A program made the position numbers and the translations under genes. From Candidatus Parvarchaeota archaeon (GTDB taxonomy: Archaea; Nanobdellota; Nanobdellia; JAFCGN01; DAOVEB01): a stretch of 33,999 nucleotides of DNA. The notes below the pieces were generated by a model. That model was not told where the DNA came from. It was given only the letters and a program-made list of their open reading frames with translations, and ran no database searches. This document shows positions 21,016-29,382 of the stretch, piece after piece. Location of the stretch: contig DAOVEB010000003.1 in assembly GCA_030669205.1 (NCBI GenBank), positions 1 to 33,999 of the forward strand, read 5' to 3'. How positions within the stretch are numbered: position 1 is the first letter of the stretch; each line of letters starts with the position of its first letter.

Positions 21016-22403
21016 GAACCACCGAAAAACTTTCTCATTCCCGGGCCCATATCCCCAACATACTGTCTGGATATCTGCTCGTAGAAGTTGTAGACTATCA
21101 TGACACTTAATAGTATTCCTGTTCCTCTTGAAAGGGCTCCAAAGAGGTCAGCCACCACTGCCAAAAGTCCAACAGAGAAGCCACCCATGATGGTGAGAGG
21201 CTTTATGTACCTGTTGAGTACACGCTCTAGAATGCGTTTGTCCCTGCGGAATCCTGGTATAGAGAGCCCGGACGACAGTATCTGGTCTGCCACGCTTTCA
21301 GCGCTCTGACCGCCTATCTCTATCCAAAGCACTGAGAAGATTACAGAGCCGACGAGCATGAAAGTGAGGTAAACAAGGATGGATATGACATAGTCGGGCA
21401 GGAAGCCGCGTATCACTATGTCCCTTATAGAGGGCGGATTCAGGTATTTTACGAGTCCAGAGACAGGAACCTCCCTATAGCCCCCTGCACCGACATTCTG
21501 CCTCTCATACGTTCCTAGCATTGGAAAACCGGCGTGGAACATCATAAGACCCCAAAACTGCATGCTCGCGAGCATTGCCGCGACCAGGATTACCGGCATG
21601 TTTGAAGTGTAGATGAAGTTCAGCGGCCACTTTATTCCAAAGCCGCGGACCCTGCCAAAGCTGAGGGGAATGTTAACCTTGATTGACTGCAGGTAGGTTG
21701 CCATGACAAAGACAATAACTGTTGCAGCAATCGCGACCATGGGCCACAGTATCTCAGATGGGAGACCCATGATTATCAAGGTCAGCACCTGAGGTATCAC
21801 GCCAACGGGCACACCTGCCGGTCCAAGCATTGGCGAAATGGAGTTTACTATTATCTGTCGCGAGACCCCTGCGACGATGAAAAGCGAGATGCCGGAGCCA
21901 ATACCCCACTTACTGACAACCTCATCCATGAACAGTATTAGCATTCCACCCATCACCAGCTGCAGAGCCATGACTGTCTGAATCGCGAGTCCTGGCACAG
22001 CTGGAGGCAGCGCGCCCGAGAGGACGTACATCACGTTCTCAGCAACTATGAAAACAATGGCAAAGAGCTTTTGTATCCCACCAAACTTGCGCTTTCCTTC
22101 AGTGGTTGTTGTATCAATCTTGATCACATCAGCCCCCACAAGGAGCTGGAGTATGATGCTGGCTGTGACTATTGGCCCTATGCCAAGGGTTATCACAGAA
22201 CCAAACTGCGCTGCAAGTAGAACTGACATCATCTCAAACTCTGTTTTGTAAGCCGGACTCAGTCCATACAGGGGAATCATTGACAGCACGAAGTATATAA
22301 TCAGGATGATTCCGGTCCAGTAGATTCTCTCGTTGAAATGGAGTTTCTTTTTTGGGGATGAGACTTCAGGCAGGCTGTTCAGGATAGAGTCAAGATTCAA
22401 CAC
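21012..22403 (-). CDS. secY: Preprotein translocase subunit SecY
   Basis: A 463-residue protein with ten transmembrane helices and archaeal SecY motifs: an N-terminal amphipathic region, RIYWTGIILIIYFVLSMIPL as helix 1, a plug segment after it (YGLSPAYK, AAQFGSVITLGIGPIVTASI), FGRVRGFGIKWPLNFIYTSN in the central cytosolic loop, and GFRRDKRILERVLNRYIKPL in the last cytosolic loop that docks the ribosome. It forms the protein-conducting channel with SecE and Sec61-beta, not seen here. Its start overlaps the end of rpl15 by 14 nt. Confidence 0.96.
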   Translation of the reverse strand: MLNLDSILNSLPEVSSPKKKLHFNERIYWTGIILIIYFVLSMIPLYGLSPAYKTEFEMMSVLLAAQFGSVITLGIGPIVTASIILQLLVGADVIKIDTTTTEGKRKFGGIQKLFAIVFIVAENVMYVLSGALPPAVPGLAIQTVMALQLVMGGMLILFMDEVVSKWGIGSGISLFIVAGVSRQIIVNSISPMLGPAGVPVGVIPQVLTLIIMGLPSEILWPMVAIAATVIVFVMATYLQSIKVNIPLSFGRVRGFGIKWPLNFIYTSNMPVILVAAMLASMQFWGLMMFHAGFPMLGTYERQNVGAGGYREVPVSGLVKYLNPPSIRDIVIRGFLPDYVISILVYLTFMLVGSVIFSVLWIEIGGQSAESVADQILSSGLSIPGFRRDKRILERVLNRYIKPLTIMGGFSVGLLAVVADLFGALSRGTGILLSVMIVYNFYEQISRQYVGDMGPGMRKFFGGS

Positions 22404-22743
22404 ACTTCCCTCCTGATTTTTCTATGGCTTCTCTCGCCTTCTTTGAGAACGCGGACGCCTTGACCGTGAGCTTCTTTTTCAGGATGCCTTTTCCCAACAC
22501 CTTGGTATCAGGCAACTCAGCGCTCTTATCATAGGAGTTGAGGTCGCTCAAGTTGACAGTTGCGTAAACGTTCGGAAGTTTTGAGATGAAACCTTTTTTA
22601 TCGAGGCGGGGCAACGGCTTGTGACTCCTGCGCTTGCCCGCTCCGGCACGGCCCCTGCCACCACGGTTTCCTGCACCTCTCCTTCGGAGACCCAGACGCC
22701 TGAAACTCTTTCTCCTCGACTTCTTTTCCCTCCTGACAACCAT
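22390..22743 (-). CDS. rpl15: Ribosomal protein uL15
   Basis: A 117-residue protein with the very basic N-terminus RREKKSRRKSFRRLGLRRRG and Gly/Arg-rich GNRGGRGRAGAGKRRSHK (residues 26-43) that threads into 23S rRNA, and a C-terminal globular part ending LTVKASAFSKKAREAIEKSG. It is compact; many archaeal uL15 proteins are about 140-150 residues. It starts right after uL30 and overlaps secY, the standard archaeal order. Confidence 0.94.
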   Translation of the reverse strand: MVVRREKKSRRKSFRRLGLRRRGAGNRGGRGRAGAGKRRSHKPLPRLDKKGFISKLPNVYATVNLSDLNSYDKSAELPDTKVLGKGILKKKLTVKASAFSKKAREAIEKSGGKCVES

Positions 22744-23079
22744 CTAAACCATCCTCATTATCAGTTTGTTTATCTCCTTTCCGCGGTAGCCAAGGGAGCC
22801 TCCCGACCCATAAGCCCTTTTGATTGACTTGAGTCCTCCTCTGGGCGGCTTAAGCCTCACAACACTGCCCTCCTTGGCCTTCAGGACGTCGAGCGTTTTC
22901 TTATCAACCTCACCAAAAGTCACGTAGTCCTTGCATCTCCGTACCATGGGAAGCCTCTCCTTGCTCAGAATAGCACAGTTGAACTTTGCCTTCAGGCCCA
23001 GCAGCTCTATTGTCTTCCTTGCCTTTGGCTCTGTTCCAATAGTTGACCTGAGCCTCACAACCGCGATGACATCGCTCAT
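22744..23079 (-). CDS. rpl30: Ribosomal protein uL30 (short form)
   Basis: It begins with IAVVRLRSTIGTEPKARKTI, the L30 domain, followed by RLPMVRRCKDYVTFGEVDKK. The C-terminus has the archaeal ending GSGGSLGYRGKEINKLIMRM. Total length is 111 residues, against about 150 in most archaea, so the region between the core and the Gly-rich end has been shortened. Its ATG overlaps the rps5 stop and its own stop abuts rpl15. Confidence 0.92.
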   Translation of the reverse strand: MSDVIAVVRLRSTIGTEPKARKTIELLGLKAKFNCAILSKERLPMVRRCKDYVTFGEVDKKTLDVLKAKEGSVVRLKPPRGGLKSIKRAYGSGGSLGYRGKEINKLIMRMV

Positions 23080-23747
23080 CTCTTATCACCCGTTTTCTTG
23101 GTCCTTGACAGGTTCTTGAGAGCTTCGAAACAGGCGTAAATCAAGTTTATCCTGGTGCGTGACTGGCCACTTACCCTTGACCACACATCCTTTATACCTG
23201 CAAATTCCAGGACTTTCTTGCACTCGTCGTGGATGCAGAGGCCAACCCCTTTGGGTGCGGGCAGTATTTCAACCCGGACCGAGCCACATCTGCCACTCAC
23301 CCGTAATGGAATGGAGTGGTTCTCACCGCAACCACACTCCCAGGAGCCGCAGTCTCTGACAACCTTAATCATGTTGAGTTTGGCGGAAATCAGGGCTTTT
23401 TCACGCGCAGGCACGGTTTCCCTTGAGGAACCAAGCCCGATTCCAACATAGCCATCGTGGTTGCCACAAACTGACATTGTGGTGAACTTGGGCTTGTTTC
23501 CCTCCGCTGTTTTCTTCTGAGTCTGCCTGAAAGCTCGGCGTTTGCCACCACCAAACTTCCCCTTGGCCTGCCCTATAAGCAGAAGGTCATGCTCCAAATC
23601 CGGAATCAAAACGTTGATTATTTCAGGCTCTGTTATCCTCTGACCTCTGTTGATTATCTGGTCCAGGTCAATTATCTTTCCGTCCTTGACCTGCCTGCCA
23701 AGGCCAGTCTTTGGGACCCAGTTATCAGTGTTGTTTTCCCTTCGCAT
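23076..23747 (-). CDS. rps5: Ribosomal protein uS5
   Basis: A 223-residue archaeal uS5: WVPKTGLGRQVKDGKI at the N-terminus, a double-stranded RNA-binding-like S5 domain with VCGNHDGYVGIGLGSSRETV (about 93-112), and the C-terminal S5 domain with VEILPAPKGVGLCIHDECKK. It helps decoding accuracy in the small subunit. The ATG lies inside the last codons of rpl18 (23 nt overlap). Confidence 0.95.
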   Translation of the reverse strand: MRRENNTDNWVPKTGLGRQVKDGKIIDLDQIINRGQRITEPEIINVLIPDLEHDLLLIGQAKGKFGGGKRRAFRQTQKKTAEGNKPKFTTMSVCGNHDGYVGIGLGSSRETVPAREKALISAKLNMIKVVRDCGSWECGCGENHSIPLRVSGRCGSVRVEILPAPKGVGLCIHDECKKVLEFAGIKDVWSRVSGQSRTRINLIYACFEALKNLSRTKKTGDKR

Positions 23748-24303
23748 CTTCGTTCACCTTACCCTTTGCCTTCGCTTTCTTTGCGATGCTCTTAGCCGCC
23801 CTTTTCTTTTGTGGCTTGCCAGTTTTAATTCTTTCTGCGGCATCCTTCACTGCCTTCTCACTGGTACCCTTTGTGTGACCTCCAAAGAGTCTGTCCTCTG
23901 GCGGGAAAACATCATTATGGTTCATCTTCATGCCGCCGTCCAAAGCACCCTTCAACGCCGCGAAGGTCTTGGTGCCCTTGCGTGGGGTTATGAATCCTAT
24001 GTCCGGCACAACGTCCTTTTTCTTGGAACGTTTTGCACACAGCAACCCTGTCAGGTAGGCTGCTGGTATGTTCCCTGTGGGACCCTTATAGCCGAAGTCA
24101 GCAAGCTCGCCCGAATTGGCCTGTGCAACGGTCTTATCACCCTTGTTGTCGTAAAGGATGACCTGACACAGACAGTGTCTGTTTGACAGCCTTACAACCA
24201 TTCTGGGCTTGCCTGATTTCAGATAGGCTAACCTCTTCTTATAGTTAGTCCTCTTCTCCCTTCTTCTGCGGAACTTCACCACATATCTTGAGTTTATGGC
24301 CAT
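23725..24303 (-). CDS. rpl18: Ribosomal protein uL18 with lysine/alanine-rich tail
   Basis: A 192-residue 5S rRNA-binding protein: YVVKFRRRREKRTNYKKRLA, PRMVVRLSNRHCLCQVILYD, GELADFGYKGPTGNIPAAYL and GALDGGMKMNHNDVFPPEDR are standard archaeal uL18 landmarks. The final ~45 residues become Lys/Ala-rich (KTGKPQKKRAAKSIAKKAKA), one of four such tails in this window. It lies 1 nt after eL19. Confidence 0.94.
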   Translation of the reverse strand: MAINSRYVVKFRRRREKRTNYKKRLAYLKSGKPRMVVRLSNRHCLCQVILYDNKGDKTVAQANSGELADFGYKGPTGNIPAAYLTGLLCAKRSKKKDVVPDIGFITPRKGTKTFAALKGALDGGMKMNHNDVFPPEDRLFGGHTKGTSEKAVKDAAERIKTGKPQKKRAAKSIAKKAKAKGKVNEDAKGKQH

Positions 24304-24304
24304 T

Positions 24305-24748
24305 TCAAACCTCCTTCTTCCTTATGTGTAACTTCAGGTGAGCTACTGATCTGAAGAACCCACCCTTGACCCTTCTGTACAGTTTCCTGTAATCTGAGCT
24401 GCCAAGCACGTTCTTTTCCTTTATGAGCTTGAGAAACTTTCTCTGTGCCCTGATCCGGCTCATCCATCTCTTCTTCTTGGGATAGCGGGCGTTCCATGTG
24501 CCTTTTCTGTGCCCCGGACCTTTCTGCCTGCCTTTCCTTCTCTGGATAATCCGTTTGCGTATCCTCCCCCTACTGCTTCCCTTTTTGGGTTTCTTCTTTA
24601 TCGCGCCATCCCTTATGAGGCTACGGATGTCCTGGCGTGTGATTGCCTGCTTCACGTCCTCCACCCTTTCAGGGTCTATGTATACCTTACCTATGCCGAC
24701 GTCCAGCACCTCAGACGCGAGTCTTTTTTGAATTTTCAGATTCACCAT
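24305..24748 (-). CDS. rpl19e: Ribosomal protein eL19
   Basis: A 147-residue archaeal/eukaryotic large-subunit protein. It starts LKIQKRLASEVLDVGIGKVY, has the conserved ITRQDIRSLIRDGAIKKKPK and the basic helix RGRIRKRIIQRRKGRQKGPG, then RKGTWNARYPKKKRWMSRIR and a final LYRRVKGGFFRSVAHLKLHI. Order eL32-eL19-uL18 is standard in archaea. Confidence 0.95.
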   Translation of the reverse strand: MVNLKIQKRLASEVLDVGIGKVYIDPERVEDVKQAITRQDIRSLIRDGAIKKKPKKGSSRGRIRKRIIQRRKGRQKGPGHRKGTWNARYPKKKRWMSRIRAQRKFLKLIKEKNVLGSSDYRKLYRRVKGGFFRSVAHLKLHIRKKEV

Positions 24749-24750
24749 CC

Positions 24751-25257
24751 TTATCTCCCCCTCCCTGCTTTCCTCACAGTTGTCTTTTCAGGGGCTGGTT
24801 TCTTCGGAGCGGCTTTCTTCGAAATCTGCTTTGCCGGCTTCTTCGGGGCGGCCTTTTTCTCCAATCCCTTCTTCTTAGGCTCTGGTTTCTTCTTTTTCTT
24901 CGGCTTCTTCTCTTCGACCTTGAGCTTTTTCTCCACCTTTTGCCTGACCCTTTCAAGCTTTACGTTCAAAACTTTTATCTTCATCTTCTCTGCGAGTTCG
25001 AGCATCTTGAGCCTCTTCTTAAGCCCGACCCTGCTCGCTATCTGGACCATACCCGAGCTCTGTCTGAGTTCGTCGAGGTTGTGCACAACCTTTGTCTCCT
25101 TCCTCTCCGTCTTTGGAGTCCTGTATCCAAAACCAGGCATTCTTGGGGCATGCCTCTCCTTTCTCCTGGCCTTGGAATGGAAGCCCTTTGGCTTTCTCCA
25201 TCTATCTTTCAGCTTTTTTCTCTTCTTGTGCTCTCTCGGGAGGAATCTCTTTTTCAA
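24751..25257 (-). CDS. rpl32e: Ribosomal protein eL32 with lysine-rich C-terminal tail
   Basis: The core starts FLPREHKKRKKLKDRWRKPK and includes GFHSKARRKERHAPRMPGFG, YRTPKTERKETKVVHNLDEL and RVGLKKRLKMLELAEKMKIK, the eL32 family pattern. From about residue 115 the protein is a Lys/Pro/Ala tail (EEKKPKKKKKPEPKKKGLEK and similar) ending in RKAGRGR. Typical archaeal eL32 is about 120-130 residues; this one has 168 because of the tail. Confidence 0.93.
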   Translation of the reverse strand: MKKRFLPREHKKRKKLKDRWRKPKGFHSKARRKERHAPRMPGFGYRTPKTERKETKVVHNLDELRQSSGMVQIASRVGLKKRLKMLELAEKMKIKVLNVKLERVRQKVEKKLKVEEKKPKKKKKPEPKKKGLEKKAAPKKPAKQISKKAAPKKPAPEKTTVRKAGRGR

Positions 25258-25778
25258 GCTTTACCACCTTTGCTGACTATGTATATGCCATCTTGGAATA
25301 CCCTGCGGTCGCGGCGCTTGACCCTGCAGACCTGTTCAATGTTAGCAGCTATCTGAGACACCTTTTCCTTGTCGATTCCTTGCAAGGTTATCTCACTGCC
25401 CTTTATGTCAACATCGACCCCTTGCAGGAGTCTGGTTGTGCGGGGCTTCTTTTCACCCATGAAGTTCTCTATGATGAGGGTTGAACCTTGTTTTTTCAGC
25501 GAGATTGGAAAGTGGATAAAACATATTTTCATCCTGTACTCAAAGCCCTCTGTTACCCCTTTCATCATGTTCTTTATGTGAGCTCCGAAGGTGTTTATCA
25601 TCCTTTTGTGGCTGCGCCTTTTCCCACCTTCAACAACAACCTTGTCGCCTTCGATGGATATCATGATTCCCGGATAGCTCAGCTTCTTTCTCAATTCGCC
25701 TTTAGGGCCCCCTACAACTACTTCCATCCCGTCAACCTTTATGGTTGTGCCCTCAACAAAGTTTATCTCTTCTTTCAT
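25254..25778 (-). CDS. rpl6: Ribosomal protein uL6
   Basis: A 174-residue protein with two L6 repeats. EGTTIKVDGMEVVVGGPKGE opens the first, ITLQGIDKEKVSQIAANIEQ lies in the second, and the C-terminus RDRRVFQDGIYIVSKGG is the family's end. I start at MKEEINFVEG, 1 nt after the rps8 stop; the longer frame would run back into rps8. It sits near the factor-binding site of the large subunit. Confidence 0.94.
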   Translation of the reverse strand: MKEEINFVEGTTIKVDGMEVVVGGPKGELRKKLSYPGIMISIEGDKVVVEGGKRRSHKRMINTFGAHIKNMMKGVTEGFEYRMKICFIHFPISLKKQGSTLIIENFMGEKKPRTTRLLQGVDVDIKGSEITLQGIDKEKVSQIAANIEQVCRVKRRDRRVFQDGIYIVSKGGKA

Positions 25779-25779
25779 C

Positions 25780-26169
25780 TCAATACACATACGCCAGTAG
25801 TATTCCACCGAGACCGTCACGGGAGGCCTCTTTGTGGTTCATAACACCCTTTGGTGTTGAAACAATCAGCATACCAAACTCCCTTGCTGGCAGGTATCTC
25901 TTCTCAAACTTGATGTAGTCCCCCACCTTTGCAGGGAACCTTGGCCGAATCGAGCCGCACTTGTTTATGGAGCCCGAAAGCTCTATCTTGAGCATTCCGC
26001 CCTTGTTGTCGTCTATATACTCAAAGTTTCCAAGATACCCCGCGTCATGCATGAGACGGACTATTTCCCTGACCATCTTGGACACAGGCTTCACAACCAC
26101 ATCCGGCCTGCCAACTTTCTCTGCGTTCATTATCTGGCTCATCACATCCGAAAGCACATCATGTCTCAT
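25780..26169 (-). CDS. rps8: Ribosomal protein uS8
   Basis: About 129 residues: DVLSDVMSQIMNAEKVGRPD at the N-terminus, KPVSKMVREIVRLMHDAGYL, and the C-terminal REFGMLIVSTPKGVMNHKEA with GLGGILLAYVY, all typical of archaeal uS8. Two adjacent ATGs follow the rps14 stop; a gaggtg ribosome-binding site inside the end of rps14 favours the second. Confidence 0.95.
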   Translation of the reverse strand: MRHDVLSDVMSQIMNAEKVGRPDVVVKPVSKMVREIVRLMHDAGYLGNFEYIDDNKGGMLKIELSGSINKCGSIRPRFPAKVGDYIKFEKRYLPAREFGMLIVSTPKGVMNHKEASRDGLGGILLAYVY

Positions 26170-26172
26170 CAT

Positions 26173-26412
26173 TTACACCTCGTGACCATATTTTTTGAAT
26201 CCAAGCCCCTTGGCTATCTCCCTGAAGCACTGCCTGCACACGCCAAGGGAGTACTTCCTTATATGGGCGCCGTAGCGTCCGCAGCGCCTGCAGCGTCTCG
26301 CGCCCCTGCCAAAGCTGTGCTCCTTCGGCTTGGAGAACTTCAGGAACCTATCTTTTTTCACCTTCTTGTGTTCTATCTGTTTGAGAACCTTTTTGTAACT
26401 GGCTGTTGTCAT
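26173..26412 (-). CDS. rps14: Ribosomal protein uS14 (zinc-binding, N-terminally extended)
   Basis: A 79-residue uS14 with one zinc ribbon, C41-R-R-C44 and C59-R-Q-C62, in [20 protein letters not shown] and [20 protein letters not shown]. Most archaeal uS14 proteins are 50-56 residues. Here about 23 additional N-terminal residues ([20 protein letters not shown]) precede the family core. The start overlaps the rpl5 stop in ATGA fashion. Confidence 0.94.
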   Translation of the reverse strand: MTTASYKKVLKQIEHKKVKKDRFLKFSKPKEHSFGRGARRCRRCGRYGAHIRKYSLGVCRQCFREIAKGLGFKKYGHEV

Positions 26413-26915
26413 ACCACTTCAACCCCAAAGCTCTTTTTCATGAACTTGATTGCCTCGTCCTTCTTGATTTTGTGGTGTGTTCCAACACGAGATTTCATGA
26501 CGTGCCTTTTCTTTACCCTGTAGCCCCTACGCTCAAGGACAACCGCAACATCAAATCCTATTATGCCTATGGACGGGTCGTACTCCACTCCTGGGACTGT
26601 TATGTATTCCTCAACCCCAAAACTCAGGTTTCCATACCGGTCGAAGTTGGACGACTTGATACTGTTGTCAACACCCTCAAAGAGATTTTTAAGCAGGTCA
26701 ACGGCCTTCTTACCCCTGATAGTACACTTCACACCTATTTCGACCCCAGGGCGCAGGCCCCAAGTCGGAACTCTTCTCTTTGACCGTGTGGTGACGCATT
26801 TCATGCCTGAAACGCTCTCCAAAAGCCTCTTTGCCCTGTCCAACTTTGCCCCCGGTTCTCCCGCCCCAATGTTCAGAACAACCTTTGAAACCTGGATTTC
26901 TTTCATCTTATTCAT
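26409..26915 (-). CDS. rpl5: Ribosomal protein uL5
   Basis: A 168-residue 5S rRNA-binding protein: [40 protein letters not shown], and the [20 protein letters not shown] to [20 protein letters not shown] region typical of archaeal uL5. The first ATG overlaps the rps4e stop and has GGTGGTG 7 nt upstream, so I prefer it over an ATG three codons later. Confidence 0.95.
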   Translation of the reverse strand: MNKMKEIQVSKVVLNIGAGEPGAKLDRAKRLLESVSGMKCVTTRSKRRVPTWGLRPGVEIGVKCTIRGKKAVDLLKNLFEGVDNSIKSSNFDRYGNLSFGVEEYITVPGVEYDPSIGIIGFDVAVVLERRGYRVKKRHVMKSRVGTHHKIKKDEAIKFMKKSFGVEVV

Positions 26916-27612
26916 TTATTTTCACCACCGGCTTCTTTCCTCCAACAACAAAAGCAAACCTCTGGAGCGTCTCATAGGCTGCGCCTGCTGATTTGAGAAT
27001 CACCCTATCGGGATAAGGACCCTCAACCTCAACCATACCTTTGATTACTGCTGTCTCTCCAACGTGCTTTCCGCCGTTGACAAATACCAGCGCCCCCTCC
27101 TTGAAAGGCAGGTACTCCAATATCTTCTGGCTCGGCAACTCAATCAAAAGCGACGCCTCTGTGCTGTACTTCCTACCCTGGCTTTCGGACAGAAGTATAT
27201 TCCTTCCATCGTGCAGTGAGAGCTGAATCTTGCTCCCTTTCACCATCCTTTTGCCAGTTATCATGGCTATCTTCTTGTTGCTCTCGGCTGATGGTATCCT
27301 TATAAGGCTCAACTTACCCTTCCTATCAAGGACCATTCGGTAGTTTGTTTCTCCAACCCTCACAACATCCATGAAACCGACGGAGAAGCCTCCGTCCTTC
27401 CTCTTCACCCCATCAACCATAACAGTGCCAGAGTTCAGAAGTATCTTTGTCTCCCTTGATGTCTTGCTGATTTTGAGAAGGTCCCTGCAAAGGACTATGA
27501 GGGGTACGCTGTCCTCTCTGTTGTGTGGGCCAGGTCTGAAAGTGGCTATGAACTTTGCGTCCTTTCTCCTTATGTTCCATGAACGTGGAGCTGCAAGTCT
27601 CTTAAGGTGCAT
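26908..27612 (-). CDS. rps4e: Ribosomal protein eS4
   Basis: A 234-residue archaeal/eukaryotic small-subunit protein. It starts MHLKRLAAPRSWNIRRKDAK, which is the conserved N-terminus, so the longer upstream frame is rejected. An S4-like RNA-binding segment (ILLNSGTVMVDGVKRKDGGF), a central domain and a C-terminal KOW (GALVFVNGGKHVGETAVIKG) follow. It overlaps the end of rpl24 by 11 nt. Confidence 0.94.
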   Translation of the reverse strand: MHLKRLAAPRSWNIRRKDAKFIATFRPGPHNREDSVPLIVLCRDLLKISKTSRETKILLNSGTVMVDGVKRKDGGFSVGFMDVVRVGETNYRMVLDRKGKLSLIRIPSAESNKKIAMITGKRMVKGSKIQLSLHDGRNILLSESQGRKYSTEASLLIELPSQKILEYLPFKEGALVFVNGGKHVGETAVIKGMVEVEGPYPDRVILKSAGAAYETLQRFAFVVGGKKPVVKINE

Positions 27613-27883
27613 CTTTTCCCACCTCTGCCTTTCTCTTAGGGTCTGACATGTCCGGTTTGACAATCAAAACATTCGATGGATAGATAGGATATCTGATTTC
27701 ACTGCCGTCCGTTTTTTTCATCTTTGCACAGTCAATGAGAAGTCTGCCACGGACAACGTCCTCAACCTTCCCTTCCTTGCCACGGAACTGGCCGCGCATA
27801 ATCTTTACTATATCTCCAGATCTCACCGTCATCGAACGTCTTTTATACCTCTTCATCAATGTCCTGCTCAAATGTGCTTTCAT
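27602..27883 (-). CDS. rpl24: Ribosomal protein uL24 (short form)
   Basis: It begins MKAHLSRTLMKRYKRRSMTV, followed by the KOW motif RSGDIVKIMRGQFRGKEGKV and YPIYPSNVLIVKPDMSDPKR. At 93 residues it lacks the roughly 25-residue N-terminal arm seen in most archaeal homologues. The ATG lies 1 nt after the rpl14 stop; an in-frame start farther upstream lies inside rpl14 and does not look like uL24. Confidence 0.9.
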   Translation of the reverse strand: MKAHLSRTLMKRYKRRSMTVRSGDIVKIMRGQFRGKEGKVEDVVRGRLLIDCAKMKKTDGSEIRYPIYPSNVLIVKPDMSDPKRKAEVGKDAP

Positions 27884-27884
27884 T

Positions 27885-28289
27885 TCAAACCACCACCGAC
27901 GCCACCTTGCCAACTGTGGGGAATCTCTCGATTACCTCACGTGCAACAGGTCCTTTGACCACAGTGCCCTTTGGTTCCCCTCCTTTGGCGTCTTTCAGCA
28001 GTATCGCTGCGTTGTCGTCAAAGCGTATCCGGGTTCCGTCGTGTCTCTTTATCTCCCCCCTCTGCCTTATAACAACTGCTGGCACCACCTTATGCTTGAT
28101 GTCCGGGTTGCCTTTCTTCACTGCAGCCATCACAATGTCTGCTATGCCCGCCTTTCCAATCCTCCTTTTGACACCTTTGTAGTTCTTTACGCTGATTATC
28201 TGGATTATCCTCGCACCGCTGTTGTCAGCCACCACCAATTTTGCGCCAACAGGCAGCGTTCTCCTTATGCGCGACTTTATACCTCTCAT
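27885..28289 (-). CDS. rpl14: Ribosomal protein uL14
   Basis: A 134-residue protein with TLPVGAKLVVADNSGARIIQ, VKKGNPDIKHKVVPAVVIRQ, GTRIRFDDNAAILLKDAKGG and GTVVKGPVAREVIERFPTVG, the strong uL14 signature. It lies at the subunit interface. The start overlaps the rps17 stop (ATGA). Confidence 0.96.
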   Translation of the reverse strand: MRGIKSRIRRTLPVGAKLVVADNSGARIIQIISVKNYKGVKRRIGKAGIADIVMAAVKKGNPDIKHKVVPAVVIRQRGEIKRHDGTRIRFDDNAAILLKDAKGGEPKGTVVKGPVAREVIERFPTVGKVASVVV

Positions 28290-28612
28290 TCCATCACCTT
28301 CAACACAACAAACTTCTTAGTTTTGGATATGGGTCTGCATTCCATAATTACCACGTTATCACCCTCCTTGGCGCCGATGCACGGCGGATTGTGCGCTGTC
28401 AGCTTTGTGGAACGCTTTTCGAAACGCTCGAACTTCGAGATTTGGATTATCCTTTCAAACGAAACCTTCACAGATTTTTCCATCTTGGCAGAGGTGACCA
28501 CACCCTTGAATATTCTGCCACGGACTGAAAGTGTTCCATGGAACGGGCAGTTCCTGTCACTGCATCCTCCCTTTGGTGCCTTGATTCCTTTTATACCCAC
28601 ATTTTCAGTCAT
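28286..28612 (-). CDS. rps17: Ribosomal protein uS17
   Basis: A 108-residue OB-fold protein: CPFHGTLSVRGRIFKGVVTS, KSVKVSFERIIQISKFERFE, then THLTAHNPP-equivalent (KLTAHNPPCIGAKEGDNVVI) and CRPISKTKKFVVLKV. The N-terminal Cys pair (SDRNCPFHG) belongs to the archaeal/eukaryotic form. It overlaps rnp1 upstream and rpl14 downstream. Confidence 0.95.
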   Translation of the reverse strand: MTENVGIKGIKAPKGGCSDRNCPFHGTLSVRGRIFKGVVTSAKMEKSVKVSFERIIQISKFERFEKRSTKLTAHNPPCIGAKEGDNVVIMECRPISKTKKFVVLKVME

Positions 28613-28872
28613 CGCAACTTCACCTTTTTCAGCCTGTCTTCAGGCCTGAAGCATATCGAATCCCCACAAAGTTCGATTCTGCCGTCAACGTCCAAGACGA
28701 ACGTCTTTCCCTTTTTCAGTATGCGCTTATCGCCAGCTTTGGTTCTCATCAGGAAGGTATTCTTGGTCTCATCAATTATTATTCCCTCAGCAACCTTTCT
28801 TCCACTATCGCTGACCTTGGAGAAAAGCCCTATCATTTCGTGCTTTCCTATGTTTTTTCTTGTTATCACCAT
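28609..28872 (-). CDS. rnp1: RNase P protein component 1 (Rnp1/Pop4, P29)
   Basis: An 87-residue Sm-like beta-barrel protein: HEMIGLFSKVSDSGRKVAEG, IIIDETKNTFLMRTKAGDKR and FVLDVDGRIELCGDSICFRP match archaeal P29/Rpp29. It binds the specificity region of RNase P RNA together with Rpp21. It lies between SUI1 and uS17, as in most archaeal superoperons. Confidence 0.93.
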   Translation of the reverse strand: MVITRKNIGKHEMIGLFSKVSDSGRKVAEGIIIDETKNTFLMRTKAGDKRILKKGKTFVLDVDGRIELCGDSICFRPEDRLKKVKLR

Positions 28873-28873
28873 A

Positions 28874-29182
28874 TCATCTCACCTCTATCAGCTCAGGTGA
28901 AAAACCCATTTCCACAAGCATCTTCTTCACCTTCTCACTGTGGTCACCCTGGAGCTCTATCTGGCCCTTTTTGGAGGTTCCGCCACAGGCCAACTTTTGC
29001 TTCAGCTCCTTGCCAAGCTCTTTGAGGTCTATCTGCTTCTCGTCGATGCCTTCAATGATTGTCATTTTCTTTCCATACCTCCTACGCACAGTTCTGACCT
29101 GAATCTTCTGCTGCTCCTTAGCTATGGTCTCGCAGACGCATAGTTCACTTGGCAGTCCACAGATCTGACAAACGTCGCTCAT
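28874..29182 (-). CDS. Translation initiation factor SUI1/aIF1
   Basis: A 102-residue factor with the SUI1 domain [40 protein letters not shown] and [16 protein letters not shown]. The N-terminus carries a small cysteine cluster, C5-x2-C8 and C15-x-C17, a zinc knuckle found in archaeal homologues. It promotes start-codon discrimination on the 30S subunit. The ATG overlaps the rpl29 stop. Confidence 0.94.
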   Translation of the reverse strand: MSDVCQICGLPSELCVCETIAKEQQKIQVRTVRRRYGKKMTIIEGIDEKQIDLKELGKELKQKLACGGTSKKGQIELQGDHSEKVKKMLVEMGFSPELIEVR

Positions 29183-29382
29183 CTTTTCTTCCTTTGCCTC
29201 CGTTCAGTTAACAACCTGGCGATTGTCTTTCTTATTTCCCGGACCTGACCGGGATTGTCAGGTGGCACTTTTGAGGATATCTGCGTCCTAGCTTTCATCA
29301 GCTCCTTGCGGAGCTCAAGCTCCTTATCACCCATCTCTTTTTCACTCATCTTTTTTATCTCCGTCTTTCTTAGTACCGCCAC
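29179..29382 (-). CDS. rpl29: Ribosomal protein uL29
   Basis: A 67-residue two-helix protein: [20 protein letters not shown] then [13 protein letters not shown] and [20 protein letters not shown]. The archaeal family starts M-A-x-L-R-x-x-E-I, so I take the GTG at 29382 (GTG GCG GTA), preceded by GGTGG. That makes the gene overlap rps3 by 41 nt. An ATG at 29349 would lose the conserved first 11 residues; a GTG at 29391 adds three. Confidence 0.88.
   Translation of the reverse strand: MAVLRKTEIKKMSEKEMGDKELELRKELMKARTQISSKVPPDNPGQVREIRKTIARLLTERRQRKKR

Noticed and set aside
24509-25276. 255-codon plus-strand frame
   Set aside because: Antisense to eL19 and the lysine-rich eL32 tail; composition is an artefact of that tail.
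27735-28649. 304-codon plus-strand frame
   Set aside because: Antisense across uL24, uL14 and uS17, which are certain genes.
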